Assembly (NCBI RefSeq): GCF_002266855.1
Contig: NZ_NGJN01000004.1
Location: forward strand, 186,001 to 250,000
Origin: Winogradskyella aurantia
GTDB lineage: Bacteria; Bacteroidota; Bacteroidia; Flavobacteriales; Flavobacteriaceae
Reading direction: 5' to 3'
DNA: 64,000 bases
The notes beneath the pieces are model-generated. The model was not told where the DNA came from. It did no database searches and was given only the letters and a program-made list of their open reading frames with translations. The position numbers and the translations under genes were made by a program. Shown here in pieces: positions 16,377 through 25,460 of the stretch. Numbering within the stretch: the first letter of the stretch is position 1; each line of letters opens with the position of its first letter.

Positions 16377-18032
16377 TTAAAGTTTAAACTTTGCCCTTAA
16401 ATAGTCAAAACTTTGGCCAATATCCTCAAAAATATGTTCTTCTGGAATTAAATCAGGGACAATATCAATGGAGGTCAATTTATCTAGAGGCTGCTCTTTA
16501 ACAGCAGTCAAAATGACCTTAACACCCCTTTTACTTAAATCCAAAACTGCGTTTTCTAAGGCGTATAAGCCTGATTGATCTATATAAGGGACACGATCCA
16601 TTCTTATGATTAGGGCTTCAACATCCTCTGGTATATTCTTTATCTCATTTTGAAAATGTGAGGTAAATCCAAAAAATAACGGACCGTAAAGATGCTTGAT
16701 GTACACCTTGTCCTTATGTGCTTCATAGAATTCAATTTCGTCTTGCCAAGGCTTCTCTCCATCAAAACCTGCAAGGGTACCTACTTTAAGACCTTCCTCT
16801 CCAAGATCACTCGCGCGCTTCATAAATAATAAAGAGGCTAAAAGCAAGCCAATACCTACAGCTTGAATTAAACTTCCAAAAGTGGTAATTAAAAGCACCA
16901 GTATTAAAACAACAGCATCTGCTCTCGGAACGACCAACAAGTGCTTAAGCCCCTTGGTATCTACAATTTTAAATCCTATAGGAATTAATAGTCCTGCCAA
17001 AACGGATAAAGGAATATAGCCTGCCAATTTACCCAAGCCAAGTAATACAGCCAGCAAAACCAAACCATGAATGGTTCCCGAGACTCGTGTGCGACCTCCA
17101 GAATTAATATTCACCACAGTTCCTTTTGTAGCTCCTGCACCTGGAATACCACCAAATACTGCTGCAACGGCATTTCCTATGCCCTGGCCTATCAACTCTC
17201 TATTACTGTTGTGCTTGGTTTTAGTCATATTATCCGCAATAACTGAGGTAAGTAAGGAGTCTATAGATCCTAAAACGGCCAAGACCATGGCATATTCGGC
17301 AACAAGCATATAAGCACTGGAATCAATGGATAAAATACCATCTATTTGTAAACTTGGTAAGCCCGAAGGTATTTCACCAATAATGGGTATGTCCCAGTTT
17401 AAAAAATAACCTACGATAGAAGCCAAAATCAAAGCAACAAGAGCACTTGGTACAACTTTGGATACCAACGGGAACAAGTAATAAATGGCTACAGTTAGAC
17501 CACCAAGAACTAGCGCCTGCCAATTAAAATCCGTAAAGAGACGAGGTAAATCCTGCATCACCAACCAAGTAGATTTGGCTGAGTCTAGACCAACAAATGG
17601 AAATATCTGTAAAATCACGATGATAAGACCGACACCACTCATAAAGCCGGATACTACAGGATAGGGGAAATATTTGACATAACTGGCAATATTAATGAGC
17701 CCAAATACTATCTGAAGTAATCCACCTGCAAGAAAGGTTAGGATAATAATACCCATTGCACTTTCTAAACTACCGGTAATTTCAATTGCGCTTGCAACCA
17801 AAGCTGCTGATACTACGGTCATTGGACCTGTAGGACCACTAGCTTGTGTCGCTGTACCTCCAAAAATAGCAGCAAATATACCAATTGCAATCGCACCGTA
17901 AAGACCTGCTATGGCACCCAAACCAGATTGCACACCAAAGGCTAAGGCTAAAGGCAAGGCCACAACACCGGCAACTAGACCTCCAGTTAAATCGCCTTTC
18001 AAATATTTAAAATCGTAAAACTTAGAAATCAT
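16377..18032 (-). CDS. SulP family anion transporter (bicarbonate or sulfate)
   Basis: A 551-residue membrane protein with roughly a dozen helices between residues 15 and 400 and a cytoplasmic STAS domain at about 440-548 (VEALIIRMDRVPYIDQSGLYAL). The SulP core motif ATQASGPTGPM lies near residue 61, and the segment IGNAVAAVFGGIPGAGATKGT near 280. SulP proteins move sulfate, bicarbonate or dicarboxylates. The gene directly upstream on the same strand, 35 bp away, encodes a beta-carbonic anhydrase, which points to bicarbonate. Alternative: sulfate uptake. Confidence 0.88.
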   Translation of the reverse strand: MISKFYDFKYLKGDLTGGLVAGVVALPLALAFGVQSGLGAIAGLYGAIAIGIFAAIFGGTATQASGPTGPMTVVSAALVASAIEITGSLESAMGIIILTFLAGGLLQIVFGLINIASYVKYFPYPVVSGFMSGVGLIIVILQIFPFVGLDSAKSTWLVMQDLPRLFTDFNWQALVLGGLTVAIYYLFPLVSKVVPSALVALILASIVGYFLNWDIPIIGEIPSGLPSLQIDGILSIDSSAYMLVAEYAMVLAVLGSIDSLLTSVIADNMTKTKHNSNRELIGQGIGNAVAAVFGGIPGAGATKGTVVNINSGGRTRVSGTIHGLVLLAVLLGLGKLAGYIPLSVLAGLLIPIGFKIVDTKGLKHLLVVPRADAVVLILVLLITTFGSLIQAVGIGLLLASLLFMKRASDLGEEGLKVGTLAGFDGEKPWQDEIEFYEAHKDKVYIKHLYGPLFFGFTSHFQNEIKNIPEDVEALIIRMDRVPYIDQSGLYALENAVLDLSKRGVKVILTAVKEQPLDKLTSIDIVPDLIPEEHIFEDIGQSFDYLRAKFKL

Positions 18033-18067
18033 AAGATGGAAAATTACTTAATGACTAAATACTGAAT

Positions 18068-18757
18068 TTAAAGGAAATCAACCTTTCCTGTGTCCATATC
18101 ATAAACACCACCGATGATTTTAATTTCACCTTTATCCTCCATTTCCTTGAGGATCGGACTATTTTGACGAATATCGTTAATTGTTTTTCTGACGTTTTGC
18201 TCGCAAACCATATGGACAAACTCTGGATTTGATGAAGATTTGTCACCCTCATAATGACTTAACTGCTCTACAACAGGCCTGATTTTAGTTAGCATGGCTG
18301 TAATATTACCAAGCTTAACGTTGTCAACTGCTGCTTTTACGGCACCACAATGCTCATGCCCAAGGACTAAAATCAATTTAGACCCTGCGACTTTACATCC
18401 AAATTCCATACTTCCTAAAATATCTTCATTTACAAAGTTACCAGCGACACGGGCCACAAATAAGTCACCAATACCTTTATCGAAAACGTCCTCCACGGGG
18501 ATTCTACTATCTAAACAAGATAAAATAACGGCCTTTGGATATTGACCATTGGTAGCTTTTCTTATTTGAACCGTGTGATCTCTTGCAGTCAAATCATTAG
18601 AAACGAACCGACGATTTCCATCCTTGAGACTCTCTATAACGCTATCCGGTGTTAATTGAGCCTGCTCCTCTGCGGTGAGAACTTTTTCTACTAATAGCTT
18701 AATGTCTTTTTCCTGTCCACCCTCTGGACAATAGGTCAGTTTAGTGTTCTTGTTCAT
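18068..18757 (-). CDS. Beta-class carbonic anhydrase
   Basis: The 229-residue product carries zinc ligands Cys81 (in SCLDSR), His134 and Cys137 (in GHEHCG), and the Asp83-Arg85 dyad of beta-carbonic anhydrases. It interconverts CO2 and bicarbonate. There is no obvious signal peptide, so it should be cytoplasmic. It is first in a two-gene operon with the SulP transporter 35 bp downstream; together they would keep imported bicarbonate in balance with CO2 for carboxylases. Confidence 0.93.
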   Translation of the reverse strand: MNKNTKLTYCPEGGQEKDIKLLVEKVLTAEEQAQLTPDSVIESLKDGNRRFVSNDLTARDHTVQIRKATNGQYPKAVILSCLDSRIPVEDVFDKGIGDLFVARVAGNFVNEDILGSMEFGCKVAGSKLILVLGHEHCGAVKAAVDNVKLGNITAMLTKIRPVVEQLSHYEGDKSSSNPEFVHMVCEQNVRKTINDIRQNSPILKEMEDKGEIKIIGGVYDMDTGKVDFL

Positions 18758-18978
18758 GAATTGGTGTTTTTGTGATTAGAATCGTTAAATGTATTAACAG
18801 TAAAAATAACCTTCAAGGTCTTGATATCAAAGTTGGTAAGGTAAAAAGACTTAAATATTAACTTAAATTTAAATTGGACTGAGCCAAATTATTTCCAGAA
18901 CTAACCCTAATCCTACAAACCATTAAGGCTTATAGACTTTTGTTAGACTTACAGTTCTCTTAAGTTACACAGCCCTCA

Positions 18979-20676
18979 TTATTGACTTCCGATAGATTTC
19001 AAAGAATCTATTTGACGTTGTAGTGCTTTAATCTTTTCTGAATTGTCTTGAATTTTTGGAATAGTCTTGAGAGAATCGAGTGCCTGTTCCATAATATCCT
19101 CATCCTTGGGTTGTTCTTGATAGAAATAACCAATGCCTTCACTAGCACGCCATGCTTCATTTAACTGATCATATACCGTTTTATCCCATTGACTTGGGTG
19201 TTTAACATCGATCCATATGACATCTCTGTATTCACTATCTATTAGCACAAGGTCTGGTGTTGCAGAACCATCAAATTGTCTTGCATCTGTGCGGCTAATC
19301 GTTGAAACCGTTCCAAGGAAAAACATACGCTTTCTTCCTGCAATATCTTTTATATAAGGTCTAAATTCAACTGGGGAATTAGCTTCCCAGTCGTATTCCT
19401 TCCGTGACTCCTTTACCTTTAATGGCATGGCCGAAACACCTGCATAACCCTGCTTCTTTGAAGCATGGTCATAATAATACAATACTTTTTTACCGTCTGC
19501 TGGAACGAATACACTATAGCTCAGACTTGTGCGTTCATTACCCACAGGCTCTAAACCAAACCAATGATAAAGACCGCTATAAGCATTTGTGCTTGAGCCA
19601 GAAAAATCAAAGTCAGTCACGTAAGGTTGCTGATTTTGGTCTTTAGGCATAATAGGAATCTTTACTGCAGTCTCCATATTCCAAGGTAAAGGATCACTAA
19701 AACCTCCTAAGAATTTGAGGGATTCTGCTTGTAATTGTGATACTTTCTCAGATAAGGTATTCTGTTTATTTAAAAATGGGTAATTCTTGATGTCATCTGG
19801 ACTTACAAAAGTACCTTTACCAATTAAAATCCGCTCTAAATAATCATTAAAATCATGCTCGCCGTTTTCTATGATCATAACACCACCAAATGTCGGGTAA
19901 GGAAAAAAGAACCCTTTCCATTTTATTAGACTCACCACTTCTACCCATTCACCAACATCATTTTTCATATAGAATGTATCGCTGGGCTCATAATTAAACA
20001 ACATCCATGGATTGAACCGTTGTACCACTGCATTATAGGTATTGCGACTAAATTTTAGAGACTCACCGATTGAAAAAACAACTGGAATTCTATTTTCATT
20101 TGAAAATCTTGGAAACGGTGTTGTGCTGCTTACGGAAAAAACTTCTTCTGTATTGTCACTGATTCGTTGCATTATGTATTTTTCGCTAGGCTGAATGGCC
20201 ATGGTCCATTTATTCTCATTATCTATTCTAACCAAATGCGGTAGGGAAACGTCCTTAGTTTCACCTACACTTTCATTGGCCATGGAAAAGATATTTCTTA
20301 AAGGCTGTATGCGTTCGTTCTGTGTTAAGGGTAACTCATTGATTTCAATCTTATTCAAATCATTAAAGACATTATAAGTCTTCATGTAATCGTATAATTG
20401 AACATGCCAACCGAGGTAGTACAGTAAACCAAAAAACAAAACCAGAACACCCAATATTCCAAGGCGACCTCCCGTACTTGCTGTTTTTCTGAACTTTCGT
20501 AAGCCAAAAAACAATACTAACAAACTAATGATTATGATAAAAACATACTTTCTAAGAAACAGCAATACAGGTTGGTAATCATCCCTAAAAAAGAACAGAA
20601 ACACAAGCAACAGTAAAACTACTAAAACGGTTATTCGTTTTTGCTTTTTTCCTTTATTCCAATAGTTTTTTATCAT
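18979..20676 (-). CDS. Unknown membrane protein, last gene of the AAA/coiled-coil block
   Basis: This 565-residue protein has three N-terminal membrane helices (about residues 15-31, 38-60, 72-92), a large soluble region (about 100-510) and a short C-terminal coiled coil (EKIKALQRQIDSLKSIGSQ). The soluble region is rich in aromatic residues and likely beta-structured; notable segments are FFPYPTFGGVMIIENG and SYSVFVPADGKKVLYYYDH. I recognise no family and no catalytic motif. It starts 78 bp after the upstream membrane-protein gene. It probably faces the periplasm. Operon membership is inferred from strand and spacing. Confidence 0.7.
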   Translation of the reverse strand: MIKNYWNKGKKQKRITVLVVLLLLVFLFFFRDDYQPVLLFLRKYVFIIIISLLVLFFGLRKFRKTASTGGRLGILGVLVLFFGLLYYLGWHVQLYDYMKTYNVFNDLNKIEINELPLTQNERIQPLRNIFSMANESVGETKDVSLPHLVRIDNENKWTMAIQPSEKYIMQRISDNTEEVFSVSSTTPFPRFSNENRIPVVFSIGESLKFSRNTYNAVVQRFNPWMLFNYEPSDTFYMKNDVGEWVEVVSLIKWKGFFFPYPTFGGVMIIENGEHDFNDYLERILIGKGTFVSPDDIKNYPFLNKQNTLSEKVSQLQAESLKFLGGFSDPLPWNMETAVKIPIMPKDQNQQPYVTDFDFSGSSTNAYSGLYHWFGLEPVGNERTSLSYSVFVPADGKKVLYYYDHASKKQGYAGVSAMPLKVKESRKEYDWEANSPVEFRPYIKDIAGRKRMFFLGTVSTISRTDARQFDGSATPDLVLIDSEYRDVIWIDVKHPSQWDKTVYDQLNEAWRASEGIGYFYQEQPKDEDIMEQALDSLKTIPKIQDNSEKIKALQRQIDSLKSIGSQ

Positions 20677-20754
20677 AGTTTTCTTTTAATCCAAATTCCA
20701 TTGAAATATCATCCTTAACCATGTGACGCAACAAATTGAGAATGATATTTTGTC

Positions 20755-21297
20755 TTACATCAATCCTTTATCCTTTAGTCGTTCTCTTGCACTTTTTTTA
20801 GCTGCGTCCGTAGTTTCATTTTTAGTATTTTCAGCCTTAGGTTCTTGTGCAAACTCATTATCTTTATTTTTTAAATCTTCAATTAAGTCCTTACCCCTAT
20901 CGACGGCTTCCTCTACCAAATCGCCTAAGGATTCACTTTTTTCTTCTACAACTTGACTTGTCTTAATAACAAAACTCGCTAAATACGTACCTAGCAAGGT
21001 ACCAACGGCAAAAGATGAAAAGGCAGAAATACCATTGTAACTTCCAAAAACGGATACTGGAGTTAAAAACTCCAGGAACAAAGCGGCAATAAGAACCGAG
21101 GCAACTACAAAAACCAGTCTAGGAATAAAAGCCTGCTTGTACACAAAACCCTTCGGATTTTGCGGACTCATTTGAAGTTCTTTACTATTCACTATTTTAT
21201 TCAAAAAACGATAGGCTCCATTTCCATTAGACTCTCTCCAATAGAGGAAAATACCAAATAAGATCGCTGCGATAAAAATGACGAGTTCTATTCCCAT
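20755..21297 (-). CDS. Unknown membrane protein with charged coiled-coil tail
   Basis: A 180-residue protein with hydrophobic segments at about residues 3-19, 56-78 and 86-112 and a strongly charged tail (about 115-180) with LVEEAVDRGKDLIEDLKNK and KKSARERLKDKGLM, likely helical. The tail could dock a cytoplasmic partner such as the coiled-coil or AAA proteins of the same block. I do not recognise a family. A 207-bp gap to the upstream gene leaves room for a separate promoter, although I saw no clear promoter box. Confidence 0.65.
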   Translation of the reverse strand: MGIELVIFIAAILFGIFLYWRESNGNGAYRFLNKIVNSKELQMSPQNPKGFVYKQAFIPRLVFVVASVLIAALFLEFLTPVSVFGSYNGISAFSSFAVGTLLGTYLASFVIKTSQVVEEKSESLGDLVEEAVDRGKDLIEDLKNKDNEFAQEPKAENTKNETTDAAKKSARERLKDKGLM

Positions 21298-21504
21298 GTT
21301 TTATTATTTATTAACCTGAACTAGCTTCAGACCCTATTAACTATATCGTGTTTAAAAATAAACCTGCACAACCATAGTATCCCTTTAGGTTGAATGACTT
21401 TTAATCAGCCTATTGCCTTTTATAATTCATACTAATATCAGACGTCCGTTTAAATTCCAAATCAATAACAGAATAAGGGTTACTATAAAATTAGTCTAAT
21501 TTTA

Positions 21505-22740
21505 TTAAATATTGTTACGAATACGCTCTATGACCCAATCCCTAAATGAATCGTCCCATGTCTCATAACTTTTATAAAACTGTTCTTTATCATACCAATA
21601 CAAGAACAACACGTCTTTAGGCGAAATATTAATCAGTAATTTGTGAATTAAATCACGGTGCTCGGCAGATAATGATGAATGTGGCTGGTGCAAGGCAAAA
21701 TACAATGACTCATCTACGATATCCTCGAGTTTGTAGGCATTACTGCGTTCTAATTTTTCGAGATATAACTCTACACTCATTACTTGTTTTCGTGCTTCTA
21801 AATTTATCTTATTCAAATAACTCTTAAACAGCACCTTGTCATTTAAAATATCCTTAATCGGATGCTCTGTGTCTTCCAGAAATTGGCTGAGTTGAAACTT
21901 TTTAATTCTATCGTAATTAGGCGTATTTACCATAGCTTCCAAATCGCACTCAATAATGATGTGATCCTTGAGCTTATCTATTAACTCCGGTTGCGCAATA
22001 TGATAGATAAGCACATCGTGAACCGTATCTTTTATTGCTTTTTTGTATACCTCTTTATCTTCAAAAATTACTATAGGTTTTATAAAATCTCTTAATAAAT
22101 AAACACCATTAAACGCTCTTGTATAAAATGATCCCGTTGTAAAACGCAAAGGATGGAGGTTTAGGTCCCTGTTTCTTAAATCGCCATGACTTTTTGCAGA
22201 GTCCAATAATTGCTGGTGAAGGTCTTCGTCTATAAAGTTATTTTCACGATTAAATTTATCTACAAGTCTTAATTGCTCCTTTTGTTTTTCCGCTAAATCA
22301 TCAATTAGTCTAAATGTAATACTGACATCGTCATATTTTAAAATATCCAAAGGCTCATAAAATACATCGATATCTTGGTCAAAATCAATACAAATAGCAG
22401 AGTCCCTAGTAATATCATTTATTTTTTGCCCATGTGTTTTAAAGATATGTTGCATCATTTGCCTATCAAAGGAATGAAACGGTAGATAAATTGGCTTCCC
22501 TTTTTGTAAAGGTGAAATTATTATGCCATGAGGATTTGCATCGCCATGGTTAAGGTACTGAATATGAGATTTTTCTTCTGCAATTTCTGGGCTCCAACCT
22601 ACACCATCAATAGAAAATGACTTGAGCTTGGTTTCTGAAAAGCCCAATGTTTTAAGGCATTTATTATAGCGTTCAACAAGCTTTCCACTCACTGGAATGA
22701 GCTCGCTTCTGTATAAATTTGCGTCTTTAAGTTTTTGCAT
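21505..22740 (-). CDS. Unknown cytoplasmic protein of the AAA/coiled-coil block
   Basis: This 411-residue protein has no signal peptide or membrane helix. It begins MQKLKDANLYRSELIPVSG and contains GDANPHGIIISPLQKGKPIY and LHPLRFTTGSFYTRAFNGVY; the C-terminal half is mostly helical and ends RDWVIERIRNNI. No catalytic motif is evident. It lies 32 bp behind a Nudix hydrolase gene on the same strand and 207 bp ahead of a membrane-protein gene. It belongs to a group of Bacteroidota proteins I cannot name; the frame, length and codon pattern look real. Confidence 0.7.
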   Translation of the reverse strand: MQKLKDANLYRSELIPVSGKLVERYNKCLKTLGFSETKLKSFSIDGVGWSPEIAEEKSHIQYLNHGDANPHGIIISPLQKGKPIYLPFHSFDRQMMQHIFKTHGQKINDITRDSAICIDFDQDIDVFYEPLDILKYDDVSITFRLIDDLAEKQKEQLRLVDKFNRENNFIDEDLHQQLLDSAKSHGDLRNRDLNLHPLRFTTGSFYTRAFNGVYLLRDFIKPIVIFEDKEVYKKAIKDTVHDVLIYHIAQPELIDKLKDHIIIECDLEAMVNTPNYDRIKKFQLSQFLEDTEHPIKDILNDKVLFKSYLNKINLEARKQVMSVELYLEKLERSNAYKLEDIVDESLYFALHQPHSSLSAEHRDLIHKLLINISPKDVLFLYWYDKEQFYKSYETWDDSFRDWVIERIRNNI

Positions 22741-22772
22741 TGTGTCTCCTCTTGGGGCGGTACTTTTTAATC

Positions 22773-23354
22773 CTATTCTAACAACTTGTTGATTTGGGCA
22801 TATTGCAATAGCATAATTGTTTTTGCATCAATAATCTGTTCATTTTTTATCATGGTTATGGCATCAGAAAACTGAAATTCCAACACTTCGATGTCTTCAT
22901 TTTCACCTTCTAATCCCCCTCCATCATGAACTTTCATTTCATCAGTATACTCTGCCACAAAAAGATACATTTTCTCAGTTAAAGCACCTGGTGATGTATA
23001 AGCTGTAAGTACTTGTTTAGCAGTACTTATTTTATAACCAACTTCTTCCTCGGTTTCTCGGATAATAGTTTCTAGGGCATTATCCTTACTATCAATCGCT
23101 CCAGCACAAGCTTCAATAGACATTCCTTCAGACTTATTGTTTTCATATATCGGCATTCTAAATTGCCTTGTTAAAATAACCGTCTTTTTAGGTGGATTGT
23201 ATAACAATATGGCTGTGCCATTTCCACGATTATAACATTCCCTAGAAACATGTCTCCACTCACCTGTTTTAAATTGATAATCATAATCGATACGATGTAA
23301 TGTTGCCCATTCTTTTGAGAGCGTTGTATGTTTTATATTTTTAATGTTATTCAT
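22773..23354 (-). CDS. Nudix hydrolase, NudK-like
   Basis: The 193-residue protein has a Nudix box at residues 85-107 (GAIDSKDNA, then RETEEEVGY); the first Glu of the G-x5-E pattern is Asp here. The upstream VILTRQFRMPIYENN and downstream YTSPGALTEKMYLFVAEY match the NudK/ADP-ribose pyrophosphatase group, which splits GDP-mannose or ADP-sugars. It sits between the AAA ATPase gene (78 bp upstream) and an unknown gene (32 bp downstream). It could be a housekeeping passenger or part of a nucleotide-based system. Confidence 0.82.
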   Translation of the reverse strand: MNNIKNIKHTTLSKEWATLHRIDYDYQFKTGEWRHVSRECYNRGNGTAILLYNPPKKTVILTRQFRMPIYENNKSEGMSIEACAGAIDSKDNALETIIRETEEEVGYKISTAKQVLTAYTSPGALTEKMYLFVAEYTDEMKVHDGGGLEGENEDIEVLEFQFSDAITMIKNEQIIDAKTIMLLQYAQINKLLE

Positions 23355-23432
23355 TTTATCCCAATCCTAATCCCTTCTTTTATAAATATCGCCAATGTCG
23401 TTTACGTTAAAGGCTTTTCACGATACTCTTTG

Positions 23433-25394
23433 TTATGCTCTTCCATCAAAGAGTTCCCTAGCCTCAGTTTCTATATTTAATTGATCAACCCTAGCTTCAA
23501 CTTTACGTTTAAAATCAGTATCTGCAATGGTTGCCACATTGTCTAAATAGCGAATAACTTCCTGGCGTCTTATATCTGAAAAATTAAGACCCTTCATATT
23601 GGCCTTCATCAACTCCTTGAGCATATTGAATTTGGTATCGTAATCTTTTTTAAAATATAAATCGGGATTACTAAACCACTCTTCTTCCAAGTCAAAATCA
23701 GTTAAACGCAATGATATAGCAGACTGAATATTTCGCACATCTCGTGATGAGAAAAACGGAAAAATATTTTGAACCTCCTTGTATAATCCGGCATAAAATA
23801 TGTGATCCTCATCTTTATAAGTCTTTTCTACCTTCTCAAATATTTGATGAATACGTTCTTCATTTGGTTTTTGCACAGACTGCAAAATGTCGCCTAGGCT
23901 TTTTGCCAACCCTTGGTCTGCTAAATATTGATAATCCTCTGGGTCATTCATATTGACAAAATTCGGGAGGGTCTTTTCAAATCTTCGCCACCATAAATGG
24001 TCTTGATCTAAAAAGTCTTTTTTAGTCCTCGCACCGTCTATTTTAAAGCGCCCTTGCACCCGTGAAATGACAGCTTTGTCTAACATCTCCGGAAGATTGG
24101 TGAATAGACCAATAGAACTGTTGCCGTAATTAATGGCATAGGCACCTTCGGTATATCTTAAAAACACGCCTATCACCTCCTTTACACCAGCGGATACACC
24201 TTGTGCGGTGCGTTCTTGCAGATTGTTTTCAGCATCATCAATCGGTGCGAATATTAAACGGGTAGGGTCTTGTAAGGGTTTCATCCACTCTACCATTTTT
24301 TCCGCAGACCCCCCCTGAAAAGTAGAAATTAAGGTATCTGGCATGGGATGAAATAAGAATGGGATTTCTAACTGGTCTGTATATTCCTTTAGTCTTGTGG
24401 CTATCGCCGCAATTAGCATACTTTTTCCTGTACCTGGAATACCATATCCCATAAAAACAGGCATAAAGCCTCCTAGTTCTTGAAATGGGTTTTTTTGGGC
24501 TTGAAAATCATAACTTAACATACGTTCTGTCAAACGACGAGCAAAGTGCTTGGCATCCTTATTGCCTACAATCTCCTCAAACCTTACTTTATTGAACTCA
24601 ACACTTTTTGCCGTGCCTTGAAAAACATTTTCCCAACCAGATACAGCAAAATCAGAATTTTCTAATTTGTAGGTTCTATCAACTATGGTTTCTGTGTATT
24701 CCAAAGCACTTTTACGCAATTGAATTTCATCAATAAGCGACTCAAAATAAACCATCGTAAAGTCTATAACATCTTTGTCCGAATTAATGATTTCAGGATG
24801 ATTTAAATATTTATCGTAATAATACAATTGGCACGATATTCCTTTTACAGGAGACATAAGGGAAACTTCTGGAATACCTGACATCTTCTGTTTCATAACA
24901 GATAGGTCATCAGAAGCGTATGGCTTTAAATCATGAACAATTTTGTAAGCCATGGCGAATAGCATAAATGCAGTGGCCGTTTGCAGTTTACTTTCATATT
25001 CACGTCGTTCTGCATTGCCTAAGGCCGACTTGTTTTCTGCCAATGAAGATAATCCTGAAGCATCGTAATAATTATCCTTAATCCAAATACCCATAACTAT
25101 ACCTTCTTGCACTACATATAATGCATGATTGAGATGAATAGGAATAGCGACCGATTCAGGTAATAACCGTTTTTTTAATGCTAATACCGTTTTGGAAACC
25201 GAAGTCGTGTCAAGATTACTGCCATTATTTGCCCTAGAAAGAAATAATAGTATAGAGTCATCTTTACCGTCGTTATTTTTATTTTTTGCCCTAAGGCTTT
25301 GCTCCCACTGAACAGATTTTAAATAAGACGTCGCTTCATCACGAAGCATGTCGAGTTCATTCTGCTTTATTGGAAATGTTGAATTGTGTTCCAT
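23433..25394 (-). CDS. AAA family ATPase, core of an unknown operon
   Basis: The 653-residue protein has an N-terminal region without known motifs (about 1-270), a AAA ATPase domain with Walker A GIPGTGKS near residue 318, and a C-terminal helical region (about 480-653). The Walker B-like LIFAPIDDAEN near residue 385 has Asp-Asp in place of Asp-Glu. A sensor-like LFTNLPEML and candidate arginine finger ISRVQGRF follow. AAA proteins of this kind remodel or unfold partners. The surrounding genes encode a coiled-coil protein, an unknown protein and membrane proteins. Direct partner unknown. Confidence 0.82.
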   Translation of the reverse strand: MEHNSTFPIKQNELDMLRDEATSYLKSVQWEQSLRAKNKNNDGKDDSILLFLSRANNGSNLDTTSVSKTVLALKKRLLPESVAIPIHLNHALYVVQEGIVMGIWIKDNYYDASGLSSLAENKSALGNAERREYESKLQTATAFMLFAMAYKIVHDLKPYASDDLSVMKQKMSGIPEVSLMSPVKGISCQLYYYDKYLNHPEIINSDKDVIDFTMVYFESLIDEIQLRKSALEYTETIVDRTYKLENSDFAVSGWENVFQGTAKSVEFNKVRFEEIVGNKDAKHFARRLTERMLSYDFQAQKNPFQELGGFMPVFMGYGIPGTGKSMLIAAIATRLKEYTDQLEIPFLFHPMPDTLISTFQGGSAEKMVEWMKPLQDPTRLIFAPIDDAENNLQERTAQGVSAGVKEVIGVFLRYTEGAYAINYGNSSIGLFTNLPEMLDKAVISRVQGRFKIDGARTKKDFLDQDHLWWRRFEKTLPNFVNMNDPEDYQYLADQGLAKSLGDILQSVQKPNEERIHQIFEKVEKTYKDEDHIFYAGLYKEVQNIFPFFSSRDVRNIQSAISLRLTDFDLEEEWFSNPDLYFKKDYDTKFNMLKELMKANMKGLNFSDIRRQEVIRYLDNVATIADTDFKRKVEARVDQLNIETEARELFDGRA

Positions 25395-25460
25395 TTTAAA
25401 GTTTTATCACAACAGCTTATGGGGTTAACATATTTTGTAATTAATCATTCTCCAAATACT

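Noticed and set aside
18055..18252. Minus-strand frame over the carbonic anhydrase 3' end
   Set aside because: It is out of frame with carbonic anhydrase, whose zinc ligands and length are intact.
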